Origin: Juglans regia
Taxonomy: Eukaryota > Streptophyta > Magnoliopsida > Fagales > Juglandaceae
Direction: 5' to 3'
DNA length: 64,000 bases
NCBI RefSeq assembly: GCF_001411555.2
Contig: NC_049910.1
Location: forward strand, 29,793,150-29,857,149
In this document: positions 35,600 through 48,049 of the stretch, in pieces
Position numbering within the stretch: position 1 is the stretch's first letter
How the letters are laid out: each line of letters begins with the position of its first letter
Notes under the pieces: model-generated
The model's input: only the letters and a program-made list of their open reading frames with translations
Database searches by the model: none
What the model was told of the DNA's origin: nothing
Program-made: the position numbers and the translations under genes

Positions 35600-38500
35600 A
35601 ACTGAAATGTAGAAGTTGGTAAGGCCTTAGTGAAAATATCTACCAACTGAAATTTTGAGAACACATGCATTGGTGTGATAATACCAGCCAAGACTTTCTC
35701 TCTAACAAAATGTCAATCTAATTCTATATGCTTGGTCTTTTCATGAAAAATTGGATTCTTTGTAATGTGGATGGTTGCTTGGTTATCACATAAGAGGGAA
35801 GCAGATTATGCATGGTCAACATTAATTTCCTCTAGCAAACTAAGAAGCCACATGATCTCACAACTTGTAGATGGGAGTGCCCTATATTCTGCCTCAACTG
35901 AAGATCTAGAAACTGTTGCTTATTTTTTAGATTTCCAGCTTATTAGTGAGTCTCCAATAAATATGCAGAACCCTATGACAGACCTTCTTGTCTCGAGGCA
36001 GGTAGCCCAATCAGAATCACTATAGGCCCTTAGATGTAAAGCTAATTTGGATGACAAGAAAATGCCTTGACCTATGGATCCTTTGAGGTACTTGAGAATC
36101 CTATAGGCTGAGTGCAAATGAGATTGTGAGGGTCTGTCCATGAACTGGCTTAGAACAATTATAGCATAGGTGATGTCGGGTCTGGTGATGGTTAAGTAAA
36201 TTAACCTTCCAATGAGTCTTCTATAAGTTGTAGGATCTTGGAGGATTTCTCCTGTGGTGTGGCTCAATTTATGGTTTAGTTCAATAGGTGTGGAAACTGT
36301 CTTTGTGCCAAGTAGACCTGAATCTTCTAATATCTCGAGGGTGTACTTCCTTTGACAAAGGTTAATTCCAAGTGATGACGTAACAACTTCCAATACTAGG
36401 AAATACTTGAGGGGTCCAAGGTCCTTAATCTTGAACTTGCTGTGAATGTAAGATTTGAGTGAATCAACTTCTTCTTGAGAGTTACTTCCAACTATGATGT
36501 CATCTACATAGACTAAGAGTGCTATAAATCCGTTGGGACTGACCTTAGTGAATAAAGAGTAGTCAGATTTTGATTGATGAAATCCAATGGCAATAAGTGA
36601 ATTTGAAAACTTTAAGAACCATTGCTTAGATGCTTGCTTAAGTCCATAGAGAGACTTATTTAATTTGCATACCAAGTTCTCCCCCTCAATCTACTTACTC
36701 TTGATGTGATAGCCTAGAGGTAATTGCATATAGATTTCCTCATCAAGGTCTCCATGTAGAAAGGCATTGTGAACATCCATTTGAGTGAGGAACCAGTTTT
36801 TAATGGCTGCTATGGCAAGGAAAACTTGAACTTTGTTGAGCTTTGCAACTGGACTAAAGGTCTCTTGGAAGTCAAAGCCTTCTTTTTTAGTCTAGCCTTT
36901 GGCCACAAGTTTAACTTCATGCCTTTCAAAAGATCCATATGATTTTAGCTTGGTCTTATAAACAAATTTGCAACCAATTGCAGTTTTGTTGGGGGGTAAG
37001 GTGGTGACAGTCCATGTGTCGTTTTCTTCTAAAGCATGGAGTTTAGCTTTCATGGCATCTTGCCAATGCTTAAACTTAACAGCTTCATTATAGGGCTGGG
37101 GTTCATGAAGTAATGAAAGTGAAACGGAAAATGACTGGTGAGAGGGAGAAAGATTTTTGTAAGTTATGTAATCATGAAGGGGATGGATTGTGGAGAAGGG
37201 AAGGAAGGGTTGAGATGCTGCAAGCTGGCAATGATATCATGTTGGTTCCTATTTCTAATGGATCTTCGAAGAGGGAAAGGGTCAGGATGAGGTGAGGGGG
37301 CAGGTGAAGGAAGTGTGGGAGTAGTAGGTGAGGGAAGGGTGGAGGGGTTAGCTGGCGAAGAAGGTTCTTCACTAGTGTGTGATTGAGTGAGAGTTTGAGA
37401 AGTTTGGGGAAAGGAGAAGATGTCATCTGGTGGTGCAGGAGGAAGGACCAGGTTATTTGGGAAGGAGGGCAGGTCATTGTCTGAAGGGGAACCAGATTTG
37501 AAAGGGAAAATGGATTCATGAAAAATGACATTTCGAGAGATGAAGGTAGAGTGAGATTCAATGTCATACAGCTTATGACCTTTGACATTAGCAGGATATC
37601 CTAAGAAAATGCAAGGTTTAACTCTATGTTCAAATTTGGTTCCGTTGTGTTTGAGAGTGCTAGCATAAGATAGACAGCCAAAGACCCTAAGGTGAAAATA
37701 TGAAGGTGGTGATGAGAAAATCATCTCATATGGGGATTGTTGGAGAGGAGAGGTGTGGGATTTTGTTAATGATATAGACTGATGTTAAGATAGCATCTCC
37801 CCAAAATTAGATTGGCAATGATGCTTGAAAGAGAAGGGCTCAGGCAACATTTAAGAGATGTTGGCGTTTTCTCTCAACAAGACCATTTTGTTAAGGGGTA
37901 TACACACATGATGTTTGATGAATGATGCCATATGTTTTGTAAAAATCAGTCACAACAAATTCAAGTCCATTGTCAGTTCTGATTTGCTTAATGTTTTTGT
38001 TGAATTGGGTTTGTATGAGATGGAAGAAAGATTGCAGGAGAGATCTTGTGTTTGATTTCAATCTTATTAGGAAAACCCAAGTAACTCTAGAATAATCATC
38101 CACAATGGTTAAAAAATAATGAAATCCTTGAAGGGAAGCATGCGAGTATGGACCCCATATATCACAATGGATTAAATCAAAAGGAAATGAACTACTTGAA
38201 ACACTTGAAGGGAATGAAAGTTGTTTCGATTTAGCCAAATGACAAACTGTACAATGAGATTTATCTTTGGACTTTACATTAGGATTGAATTCATTCTTTG
38301 AGAGGATAAATGTCCCAATCTGCAGTGTCATAAGTCAAAATCTTGATGTACAGTAGCTTGGTTGACTCGAGTTAGACTAGATGGGCTTGAAGATGGAATA
38401 TTGGTGTTGTCTGGTGGTGAAAACAACAGGTAATAGAGACCAACATGGACTTTAACAAATCCAATCGTCATCCATGAAGAGAGGACCTAAATGAAACAAA

Positions 38501-39232
38501 GATTATTTAAGAAAAATAGACAAGTGTCTGGCCTTTGAGTAAGTTTACTGACTGAGATGAGATTGAAAGCAAATGAGGAACATATAGGACATCAGTAAGA
38601 AGTATAGAGTCTGAAAGTTTAACAGTGCCTATGTGTGTGACTTGAGCTTTTGTACCCTTTGGAAGTTGTACAAAAGCTTGAATGCAACAGGAAGAATTAG
38701 TAAAAAATGAGGTGGAGCACACCATGTGATCAGTGGCTCCTGTGTCCATGATTCATGGTGTGTTATGAAAGGTATCATGCTAATCTTGTGCAAGAGCAGT
38801 GAATTTATCATGACTTGTGACATTGAAAAGAGAGGGGTTATGAGAGACGCTAGGACTGAAAAAATAGTGATGACTACCTACTAGATTGGAGTGAGATGTT
38901 GTTGAAGGGGCAGGCTCTGAGATAATTGGTGAGGGATGCACATGTGGTGGCAGGAGTGGTTTATTGTGTCTTGAGGTCAGCTGAGGAAATTGAGCATTGA
39001 CAAGAGCCACGAGGTGTTGTGCTTGTGCTTGAGAGAGGTTTAACTGAGAAGTACTTGGTGCAGGAGATGCATGGCCCACAGTAACAGTTTGATCCACAAT
39101 GGAACCATCAAGAGCAACCTGGTTTGCAGAGTAAGCAGCAGGTTTTCCAAAACCATTTCCAAACTTAGATTTGATGAATTTGAAAGTGGGTGGAAACCCT
39201 ATTAGTTTGTAGCATTTCTCATTTGTGTGTCC
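35600..39232 (-). pseudogene. Copia pol region: zinc knuckle tail, protease, integrase, reverse transcriptase, RNase H
   Basis: Read downward on the minus strand. The end of the gag zinc knuckle lies beside the 39232 junction. The protease has MDTGATDHM at about 38749. The integrase (38331-37891) keeps CTVCHLAKSK, the DIWGP and DDYSR aspartates and RTDNGLEF. An integrase C-terminal part spans 37724-37164, with a Ser/Pro-rich linker after it. The RT N-terminal part between 37160 and 36676 carries [16 protein letters not shown]. The open RT frame (36675-35920) includes KQASKQW and the catalytic LLVYVDDI. RNase H (35920-35600) has VEAEYRAL and KTKHIELD. Stops near 38332, 36890, 36690 and 35800 and frameshifts break it. 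All domains are in copia order (integrase before RT). Confidence 0.92.
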
Positions 39233-40751
39233 TGAATGAGCTAAATTATTGCATATTTTATACATCTACAACCCATATATTTAAATTATTTTATTAAATT
39301 ATTATTGGTTTTAGATAGAAAAATGGTTAAGATGCATAAATCTAAGTTGTGATTTAAATTGATTTATAGCATAGTTAATGCTTAATTTTATAACTTGTGA
39401 TTTAATTGGGAAATATTTCTTCACATGCACAACACATTTTTTATATTCTATTCTTTCTTTTTATTTTTTTTTCTGATTTCTATTTTATGTTATTTAATTT
39501 TCTTTTCAACCCAAGAAATGCAAAAGAGAAAAGTAGAAAAGGCACAAAAAGAAGAAAAGGCTGGGCGGAAAAGGCAAGAGGCAAAAGAAAAGCTTCTAAA
39601 AAATGCATGTTGATAACTCACATGGAAAAGAAAAAAAGAAAAAGAAAAAAAGAAACTCACACACGCACGCAACAGAGCGAGACGCTGGGGCATTTTGAAA
39701 AAAAAAAAACAAGTTTTTGTAAGGAGCTTTGGACGACGCGAACTAGAGAGGAAATTTATTCTTTTTTTTTCGTTTTGAACGGCTGGCTAAAAAATGGACA
39801 AGAAGTGTGGGGATTATTATTCATTGGGACTTTTTTGTTTTGGAAAAAGAGACGGACACAATGCCGCGCATTTGAAGAGCTCCTCTATGGGTCCAACTAC
39901 CGCAGCCCAGCCAACCTTCTCCACTGCTTACCACCTCCATATCCATTTATTTGGCTTGCTCTTTTCACTCTCTACTATTTATTAATTTTAGTTTATGATG
40001 TATTTTTGACATATTTGGCTTGGACCTTTGAGCATTTTATTTGATGTTTATTTAATTGGTGTTATTTATTTTTCTCGCTTCTTATTTATTTAATTTTAAT
40101 TTATGATGTATTTTTTACATATTTGGCTTGGACCTTTGGGCATTTTATTTGATGTTTATTTATTTGGTATTATTTATTTCTCGCTTATTTAAGCTTCCAT
40201 TAAATATACATTACAATTGTTATGGATTGATTTTGAGAATTTATGATTTAAATGCAATGATGAATCCTAGAATTTTAATTTTGGGGCTTTTCAATTTTCA
40301 GCTCATATTCCATTAATTATTTTCTAATCTAGCTTAGTTTTTAGTTTAATTTTGTTAATCTCTTAGTTCCATTGCATATTAGGTTAATTAGGACTTAATT
40401 AATTTTGATTTTATTAATTAATTTTCTGATTAATTGAGATTGTTTAGTTTAGTAGATTCCTTAATTGTTAATTTTAATTTGTTAGTCTTTTTCATTTCAT
40501 TTCGACACCCAAAAATTCAAAAATATGAATCTAGTCCATGACTAGTGTCCTTTTCATTTCTGTTGCACTCTACCACTCATTGCACATATCACCACTTTTA
40601 TTTTCTTTTTGTGAATATTTTTGCCTTTTACACGAGTTTGATTTTAAGTAACTTTTCCTGAGAAGACAATCTAGGAATTTATTCCTAATAATTACATGAC
40701 ATCCTCCTGCACTTGGGACAGCCTTTGTGCTGGTCATTTTTTAGGGAGTCA
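39233..40751 (+). repeat. Athila-like 5' LTR
   Basis: 1519 bp from TGAATGAGCTAAATT to AGGGAGTCA. An internal duplication of about 105 bp (ACATATTTGGCTTGGACC at about 40008 and 40117) is absent from the 3' LTR. The frame 39406-40044 is LTR sequence, not a gene. Confidence 0.92.
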
Positions 40752-40757
40752 AGTTTT

Positions 40758-40775
40758 TGGTGCCATTGCCGGGGA
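40758..40775 (+). other. Primer-binding site, tRNA-Asp type
   Basis: TGGTGCCATTGCCGGGGA lies 6 bases after the LTR. It differs at two positions from the standard Athila primer site complementary to the tRNA-Asp 3' end. Confidence 0.85.
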
Positions 40776-40927
40776 ATAGTTGGTTGACGTAAATTTAAAC
40801 TCGTTATTTTTATTTTTATTTTTATCTCAAGTGTTTCTTTCACTATCTTATCTCTGATTACACATTTCACTTGTCACCTACTACTCAGTCACTTGAACCT
40901 TACTTATACTATTTGGATTGATGTTTC

Positions 40928-42551
40928 ATGTTACGGGTGAGAGACAATTCAAATAGGTTGGTTAGAGTTACATCGAGCACTGAGAGTAGTATATACAGCC
41001 CAGAGATAGATAGCTCTTCTGTTTTTTCTATAGACGAAGACATTGAAATTGAACAAACCATGGCTGCACCTGCACCACGCACTCTTAGGGATTATTTGCA
41101 ATCTACTCTTACCACTACACCATTATGCATTATTTTACCTGATGATGTACCTAATTTTTCTATTATGTATGGCATGATGTTAGTGACACCTCAGTTCCAC
41201 CTGATGGATTCTGAGAGTCCTTATCAGCACCTGACAGATTTTGAGTTGGTCTGCACTACTTTTATCAATAGAGCCACTACTGATGAATTTATTAAATTTC
41301 GTTTATTTCCTTTCTCTTTAAAAGGATAAAGCGAAGATTTGATTTAATTCTTTGAGACCTAATTTTATCTCTAGTTGGTCTGATATGCAGTGTGAGTTCT
41401 TACAAAAAGATTCTCCTTTTCAAAGAACTCAATATTTACAAGAGCAGATCAACCAGTTCAATCAGGAATCTGATGAGACTTTTCAGGTCAGCTGGGAAAG
41501 GTTTAAGGATTTGGTGAACATATGTCCACATCACGGTTTTGAATCCTGGAGGTTGGTGAATTATTTTTACACTGGTCTCACTCCAGAATGCAAGCAGTTT
41601 GTTCAGACTATGTGCAATGGAGAATTCTTTAACAAGGAACTTGATGAAGCATTTTCATTTTTTGACTATCTTGCTAAAAGTACACAACAATGGAACACTT
41701 GGACTGATCAAGTTTTTTTTACAGCACAGCCACTGAGAGCTATTGCTGGTGGGGGCAGATAGGAGCTTAAGGATGACATTGACGTCCAAGCCCGAATAGC
41801 TGCATTGACTAGAAGATTAGAGATCATGGAAATGGAAATGGTGAAGGCTGTGAAAACAGTAGAGGCATATTCTTTATGTGCTAATTCAAACCACAAGGCC
41901 TAGGACTGCCCAATTATGCTAGTATTTCAGGAGAATGGGTCTGAGCAGATGCAATCAGCGAACTGGGTAAACAGAGCACAAAATCAGCATTTCTCCAATA
42001 CATATAATCCGGGGTGGAGGAATCACCCAAATTTCTCATGGAGGAATGATCAGCTTGGCCGGTCTCCGCCACCTTTTCAGCAGTCATTTCATTAGGCTGC
42101 TCCTCAACACCAGTATCAACCATATCAGAGTCCTCAGACTATCCTTTTGTAGCACCTCCAGGATAAGTCTTAGAGTTCACAAAGTTCTCAGCCTCAATCA
42201 TCTGCAAATAATTCTCTAGATGACAGTATGGCACAGATGGCCAATACACTTAAGCAATTCATGCAGATTCAGGCCACCACAAACAATCAGAACACTCAGA
42301 CCTTGAATGACTTGCGGGGCACCATCAATAAGATGAGCACAAAATTGAGCACTCTAGAGAGAGGGAAATTTCCAGTACAGCCTCAGCCTAATCCTCAAGT
42401 GTACCGGCAACAACCACAACAGGTACATAATGTCTCAGGAGATGTTATTGAGACAGCGAATGTCGTTCTTACTTTGAGAAATGGAAAGGAAGCTCCCCAA
42501 CCAAAGATGACCATTAATAGACAAGTAGTTGCTCCTACACCTGAAATGTAA
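40928..42551 (+). pseudogene. Athila-like gag, broken
   Basis: Frame 1 (40928-41329) starts MLRVRDNSNR and ends at a TAA. Homology resumes at about 41352 with SSWSDMQCEF, FNQESDETFQVSWERFKDLV and CPHHGF, the core of plant gypsy gag. A degenerate zinc-knuckle-like CANSNHKA-x-DCP lies near 41878, followed by an Asn/Gln/Pro-rich tail to 42551. Stops at about 41327, 41760, 41900 and 42094 break it into pieces. The capsid-like role is known for the family; this copy cannot make a complete Gag. Confidence 0.85.
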
Positions 42552-43526
42552 CAAAGACTGATGAAGCTAAAATAGAATCAGAGGTAGTGAGACCAGAGTC
42601 GAAGAAGCCTGTGAGTGCAAATGCTGAAACTAGTAAGGGGTACCAACCTGTGGTTCCTTATCCTCAAAGATTGGCAACTGGCCAAAAGAACAAATACCAT
42701 ACTGAGATTCAGGATATCTTCAAGTAAGTAAAGATTAACATTTCACTCTTGGATACCATAAAACAAGTTCCTTTATATGTAAAATTTTTGAAGGACTTGT
42801 GCACAGTGAAGATGAAGATGAATGTAAAGAAGAAAACTTTCCTAACGGAGAAAGTTAGTACATTGATATTGAGCGAGACTCCTTAGAAGTTCAGAGATCC
42901 CAGACATTTCCATTATGATCGGTGAGTCACGTATTTGGAGAAATTTATTTGATTTGGAGAGTAGTGTGAACTTGCTACCATTCTCAGTGTATGAGCAGTT
43001 GGGATTGAGTGAGCTGAAAAAGACCTTAATCATGCTACAGTTGGGTGACAGATCAGTTAATGTGCCGAGGGGTATTGTAAAGGATGCGTTGGTCCAGGTG
43101 GACAAATTTTACTACCCAGTGGATTTTGTAGTCCTTGATATGCAGCAGCCAGCCTCCACTATTTACCAAGCTCCTATCATCCTTGGAAGACCATTTCTAG
43201 TTACATCAAATACTTTGATTAATTGCAGAAGTGGAGTACTGAAGCTTACTTTTGGGAACATGGCACTTGAGTTGAATGTTTTCAATGCTTGCAAGATGCC
43301 TGCACATTTTGATGACACAAGTGATTTGAATGCTATAGAGAGTTTGACACCAACAAAATTTATTTGCTCAACTTTTCCTTTTTCTGATGATGATTCCATT
43401 TTTCAGACACATAAATTTTTACTTGATGAAAAAACTGATCATGTTGATCAAAATGTCCTTGAATTTTTGGACTATTTTGTATATTCTTCTTTACCACTTG
43501 AAGTACAATTTACAAGCACAAGATGA
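42552..43526 (+). pseudogene. Athila-like linker and aspartic protease
   Basis: The protease frame 42915-43526 (203 codons) has DLESSVNLLPFSVYEQLG where family members have DLGASVN, so the catalytic Asp is kept but the following Gly is replaced by Glu. AIILGRPFL-type sequence (APIILGRPFLV) follows at residues 90-100. The preceding 360 bases are a broken gag-protease linker with YVKFLKDLC-like sequence. Confidence 0.88.
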
Positions 43527-45150
43527 CAACCACAGTTTGAAACTCTACCACCACCAGACATACTTAAATCTTCAGAGGAAGAAATTCCCCAGTTGGAACT
43601 GAAACCACTTCCTCAAGATTTAAAGTATGTGTTTCTTGGTCCAGAAGATGGCATTTTTCCTGTGGTGATTTCCTCAAAGTTAAATCAGAAGGATGAAAAC
43701 CAGTTGATTAAAGTCTTAAGAAAGCATCGAGGAGCAATTGGTTGGACAATAGCCGACATCAAAGGTATTGATGCTTCTGTTTGTACCCACATAATCCATC
43801 TTGAAGACAATGCTAGACCGGTTCCTAATGCTCAACGTAAGCTCAATTCTACCATGAATGAAGTTGTCAAAGAGGAAGTGCTTAAGCTACTCGCAGTGGG
43901 TATCATTTATCCCATCTTAGACAGTAAGTGGGTAAGCCCAACTCAAGTGTTACCAAAAAAATATGGTTTAACTGTTGTTCAAAATGATAAAAATGAGTTG
44001 ATTCCAACTAGAATGATTACTGGCTGGAGAATGTACATTGATTATAGAAAACTTAATTCAACCAGTAGGAAGGCTCATTTTCCTTTACCATTCTTGGATC
44101 AAATTTTAGAAAGAGTAGCTGGTAATGTATTTGATTGCTTCTTAGATGGATACTCTGGTTATTATCAAATTGTTGTAGCGCCTGAGGACCAAGAGAAAAC
44201 CACTTTCATCAGTCCTTTTGGCACCTTTGCTTTTACCAGAATGCCTTTTAGTTTATGTAATGCCCCAACCACCTTTCAGATATGTATGATGAGTATTTTT
44301 TCTTACATGACTGAAGATATTTATGAAATATTCATGGATGACTTCTCTGTTTTTGGGAAATCTTTTGATAGTTGCTTGCATAATTTGGCACGTATTCCTC
44401 AAAGCTGTGAGGAAAAAAATATTTTACTTAATTGGGAGAAATGTCAATTTATGGTTACTCAGGGCATTGTCTTGGGACATATTGTTTCTTCTGAAGGTAT
44501 AAAGGTTGACAAGGCAAAAATTGAATTAATATCTAAACTTCATATCCCTAGAACGGTTAAGGATATTCTTTTCTTGGCCATGCTGGCTTTTATAGGCGGT
44601 TTATTCAAGGGTTCAGTTCTATTGCAAAACCTTTGTACACTCTTTTATAAAATGATATTGAATTTGTTTAGACTGATGAGTGTCAAAAAGCTTTTGATAC
44701 CCTAAAAGAGTCGCTTACCACCGCCCCCATTATGCAACCCCCGCAGTGGGACATTACCTTTGAAATTATGACTGATGCAAGTGATTATGCGTTGGGTGCT
44801 ATTTTGGGACAGCGTGTGGATAATAGATATTTTGTGATTTATTATGCCAGTAGAACCTTAAATGATGCCCAGAAAAATTACACCACTATTGAAAAATAAT
44901 TGCTTGAAGTGGTTTTTGCCTTGATAAATTTCGGTCTTACATTCTTGGTTCTCCTGTTACCATTTTCATTGACCATTCTGCTTTGAAGTATTTATTGACT
45001 AAGAAATATGCCAAACCATGCTTAATCTACTGGATTTTATTACTTTAAGAGTTCAACATCAACATTAAGGATAAGAAGGGAGTTGAAAACGTGGTAGCTG
45101 ACCACCTCTCTAGATTGTCATCATCATTCTCTTCAAATGTCAGCCTTTCT
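43527..45150 (+). pseudogene. Athila-like reverse transcriptase and RNase H
   Basis: The open frame 43593-44705 (370 codons) contains WRMYIDYRKLN, FLDGYSGYYQI, FTRMPFSLCNAP and the catalytic FMDD near residue 249. VLGHIVSSEGI follows. It loses frame after about 44570. RNase H continues in other frames at 44760-45000 with MTDASDYALGAILGQ and IDHSALKYLL. A stop at 44897 interrupts it. The RT core itself is open, but it cannot be joined to protease or integrase in one polyprotein. Confidence 0.92.
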
Positions 45151-45707
45151 CTTGTGATAGTTTTTCAGATGAGCAGCTCTTTGTGGTTCATAGAGCTCCC
45201 TGGTATGCTGAAATAGTCAACTATCTGGTGACTAAGCGAATGCCTTCTGAATGGTCCACCCAAGATAAGCGTCGATTTCTCTCTGAGCATCAAGCTCTTT
45301 GGGCTATAAAACATGTTAACATGTCACTTGATGAAGCTTCAGGGTTGAGAAAATTGTAAATCAATTAATTGGATGAACCTCGTCGGGATGCCTATGACAA
45401 AGCTCAGCTGGCGAAGGAACGCATGAAAATTCTACGTGATTAGAAAATTCATCCCAAGCATTTCACACTTGGCCAGAAAGTTATTCTTTACAAATCTTGC
45501 TTACATATTTTTCTTGATAAATTGAAATTCCTATGGAGTGGGCCGTACATTGTAAAGAATGTTCATTCTCACGGGGCGGTAAATATTGTCAATCCGAAGA
45601 ATGGCAATAGCTTTACTGTCAATGGACAACATCTTAAGCCGTTTATGACTGTCTTTGATCCAAACAAAGAGATCTTGCTTATGCAAGACCCCAGGAAAGT
45701 ATCTTGA
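45151..45707 (+). pseudogene. Athila-like integrase remnant, catalytic core deleted
   Basis: Sequence like the entry to the integrase zinc domain (WYAEIVNYL, DKRRFLSE, to about 45285) is joined directly to sequence normally found after the catalytic core (ALWAIKHVNMSLDEA, about 45295). The C-terminal part follows (45522-45707, LWSGPYIVKNV and GQHLKPF). The HHCC and DDE segments, some 250-300 residues in relatives, are missing. The remaining C-terminal frame is open. Confidence 0.85.
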
Positions 45708-46795
45708 TTTTTATTTTGATTTTGATTTTTCCCCCCTACAGCTTTGTTTAATTGCATTTTTTCTTTATATTTATTTGTTGTTTTGCTCTGATTTTATATC
45801 ACATGTTTGGTTGCCTGTGTTGCTTACTTATATATGTGCACTTTGTTTTCTTTCGTTCAAATCATTGACGACCATGTCTCTCACTAGTTGGGGGTAGCGT
45901 GTGTGCACAGATTAAAAAAAAATTACATTAATATGATGTGCATTGATACACATATGATTGACAAAAACTATATTTCTAGTATTTTGTGAAATTTGAGCAC
46001 CTTGGTGGAGTAGTTGAGCGAGATTCTTTTCGTGAAGATTTATTTTCAAACTTAAGCATAGAGCATGATTTTTTATGCAACATATTTTGTTGATGTGTGA
46101 CTTAAAAAATTGGAATGCTATACTTATTGAGATGAGACTTGGTAAGATTTATATAGAACGAAGAGCAAATTTTGAAGGACATTTTACACATGCTTACACT
46201 TGTAGTGTTCCTTATTTGATATTCATTGATTTAACACAGGAGAAGTAAACTGCAAGACTAACGAGCCATGCTTAAAAAAAATGAAAAAAAGAAAAAAAAA
46301 AGAAAAGGAAAAGAAAAAAAAAAGATTTGAAAAGAATAAAAAAAAAAGGGATAAAGGCGGCTTAGTGAGCTTTTCTAAATTAAGGGTTAGAAACAGTTAC
46401 CCAAGACTTTGGGGTTGAGTGTTCAACCTTTAAAAACAGAGTTGGCGTGAAAACTGATATTCCCTTAGGTTTTGAGGTAGTTAGAATCAGCAATAATTAA
46501 TCTTAAAGTTGAAAAATCTTATGACAAATCATGGCTAGTAATGAGGAACATACAGACAGTTTAGCTTCACACACACATTTGAGTTCTGAGACATTTATCT
46601 CAATTCTGTGTGAAAGATTGTTGAGATAGTCTTGGTGGGTATAGCCCCTAGGGGTTGAGTAGTAACGTGTCACTTTTGTGAGAATTCAGAATTGTGTTTG
46701 ATTGCTTCTGTTTGGATTTCAATCTTTATGCAATATTCATTTCAATTAATTTTCACTATTTTGCTCAAGGATTAGCAAAACGCTAGTTGGGGGTG
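45708..46795 (+). other. Athila-like 3' noncoding region and polypurine tract
   Basis: No env-like frame is present. There is an A/G-rich run at 46277-46350 and the polypurine tract AGTTGGGGGTG at 46785-46795, just before the 3' LTR. A related GTTGGGGGTAG occurs at 45888. Confidence 0.75.
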
Positions 46796-47194
46796 TGATT
46801 GAGCTGAATTATTACATATTTTATACATCTAGAACCCATATATTTAAATTATTTCATTACATTACTATTGGTTTTAGATGAAAAAATTGTTAAGATGCAT
46901 AAATTCGAGTTGTGATTTAAATTGATTTATAGCATAGTTAATGCTTAATTTTATAACTTGTGATTTAATTGGAAAATATTTCTTCACATGCACAACACAT
47001 TTTTTATATTCCATTCTTTCTTTTTATTTTATTTTATTTTTTTCTGATTTCTATTTTATTTTATTTATTTTTCTTTTGAATCCAAGAAATTCAAAAGAGA
47101 AAAGTCAAAAAGGCACAAAAAGAAGAAAAGGTCTGGCGGAAAAGGCAAGAGGCAAAAGAAAAGCTTCTAAAAAATGCATGCTGATAACTCACAC
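46796..47194 (+). repeat. Athila-like 3' LTR, left part
   Basis: Begins TGATTGAGCTGAATT and matches 39233-39622 until AACTCACAC (47186-47194), the left copy of the LINE target duplication. Confidence 0.93.
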
Positions 47195-47339
47195 TGTGAC
47201 GTCGAAGCATGAGGTGTGCTACTCGGACAGATGGAGCGAGAGTATGCATCAAGATGGATGCATAGCTGAAGCCAATAGAGGGCTTCTGGATTGGTATTCC
47301 GAGGGCCACTCTAAGTCGATACCAATATGTGATTTATGA

Positions 47340-47830
47340 GACCCCCCTGACAGCTTATTGCCCCAGTTGCAATATGCAAGGACATAATGACATACATGTA
47401 AAAAAATAGAAGTAGAGAATAGACAAGGTGAGGAAGGAAAGAAGAGGGTGGTATTTGGTGGGAGAAGATGGGAGGAGAAAGGCCCAGCAACAGAGGAAAA
47501 GACGGCTGGAAATCTGATACTAAACCCAGAAAATAATGTGGTCGTTATAAAGGTAACCAGAAATCTAAATGATGTTGTTTTGGTGGGAGAATCAAATGGG
47601 CAAATAGACGTGGAAAGGATAGAAAATAATATGTGCTTTGACAAGGAAGGTTTGGAAAAGGGCGATACTATACTGATTGAAGAGTTAGAAGAGGGGGAAT
47701 TAGAGCAGGTACAGGAAGATGTTGGTGTATAGATTAGTCCTCGAGTAGAGTTGGTAGATGGATGCACTATCCGGTTGCAAAAAGATTGTGTCTCTCTGAA
47801 GCCTAACTTGGCTGCCCTCAAGGAAGTAGA
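47340..47830 (+). pseudogene. LINE ORF1 C-terminal remnant
   Basis: A zinc-knuckle-like YCPSCNMQGHNDIH at about 47360 resembles the end of plant L1 ORF1 (nucleic-acid-binding). A polar, Glu-rich frame from 47448 to 47732 follows. The N-terminal part is absent because the copy is 5' truncated. Confidence 0.55.
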
Positions 47831-48049
47831 ATAGTAGGGGACCAGATCATATGTACCTGGTACAAACACACAGGAGGGAGACTTGTTGTTTTCTGTGGTA
47901 AGGTGTTCCCTATTAGATTTTGAAGAACTAAATGAATTGGAAAATTTATGAAAAGAACGTAATATTAGCTCAAATATAGAAGGGGAAGTGGAGATAAAAA
48001 AAAATAGGAGCTCTGTTAGGGCCAAAAGCAGACCCTCCAAACTGGACCT

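Noticed and set aside
39406..40044. 212-codon plus-strand open frame
   Set aside because: It lies inside the Athila-like 5' LTR, is Lys/Arg and Phe-rich low-complexity sequence, and the corresponding 3' LTR frame is different.
47249..48040. 263-codon minus-strand open frame
   Set aside because: It is antisense to the LINE ORF1 tail and ORF2 start, Ser/Phe-rich, without any recognisable domain.
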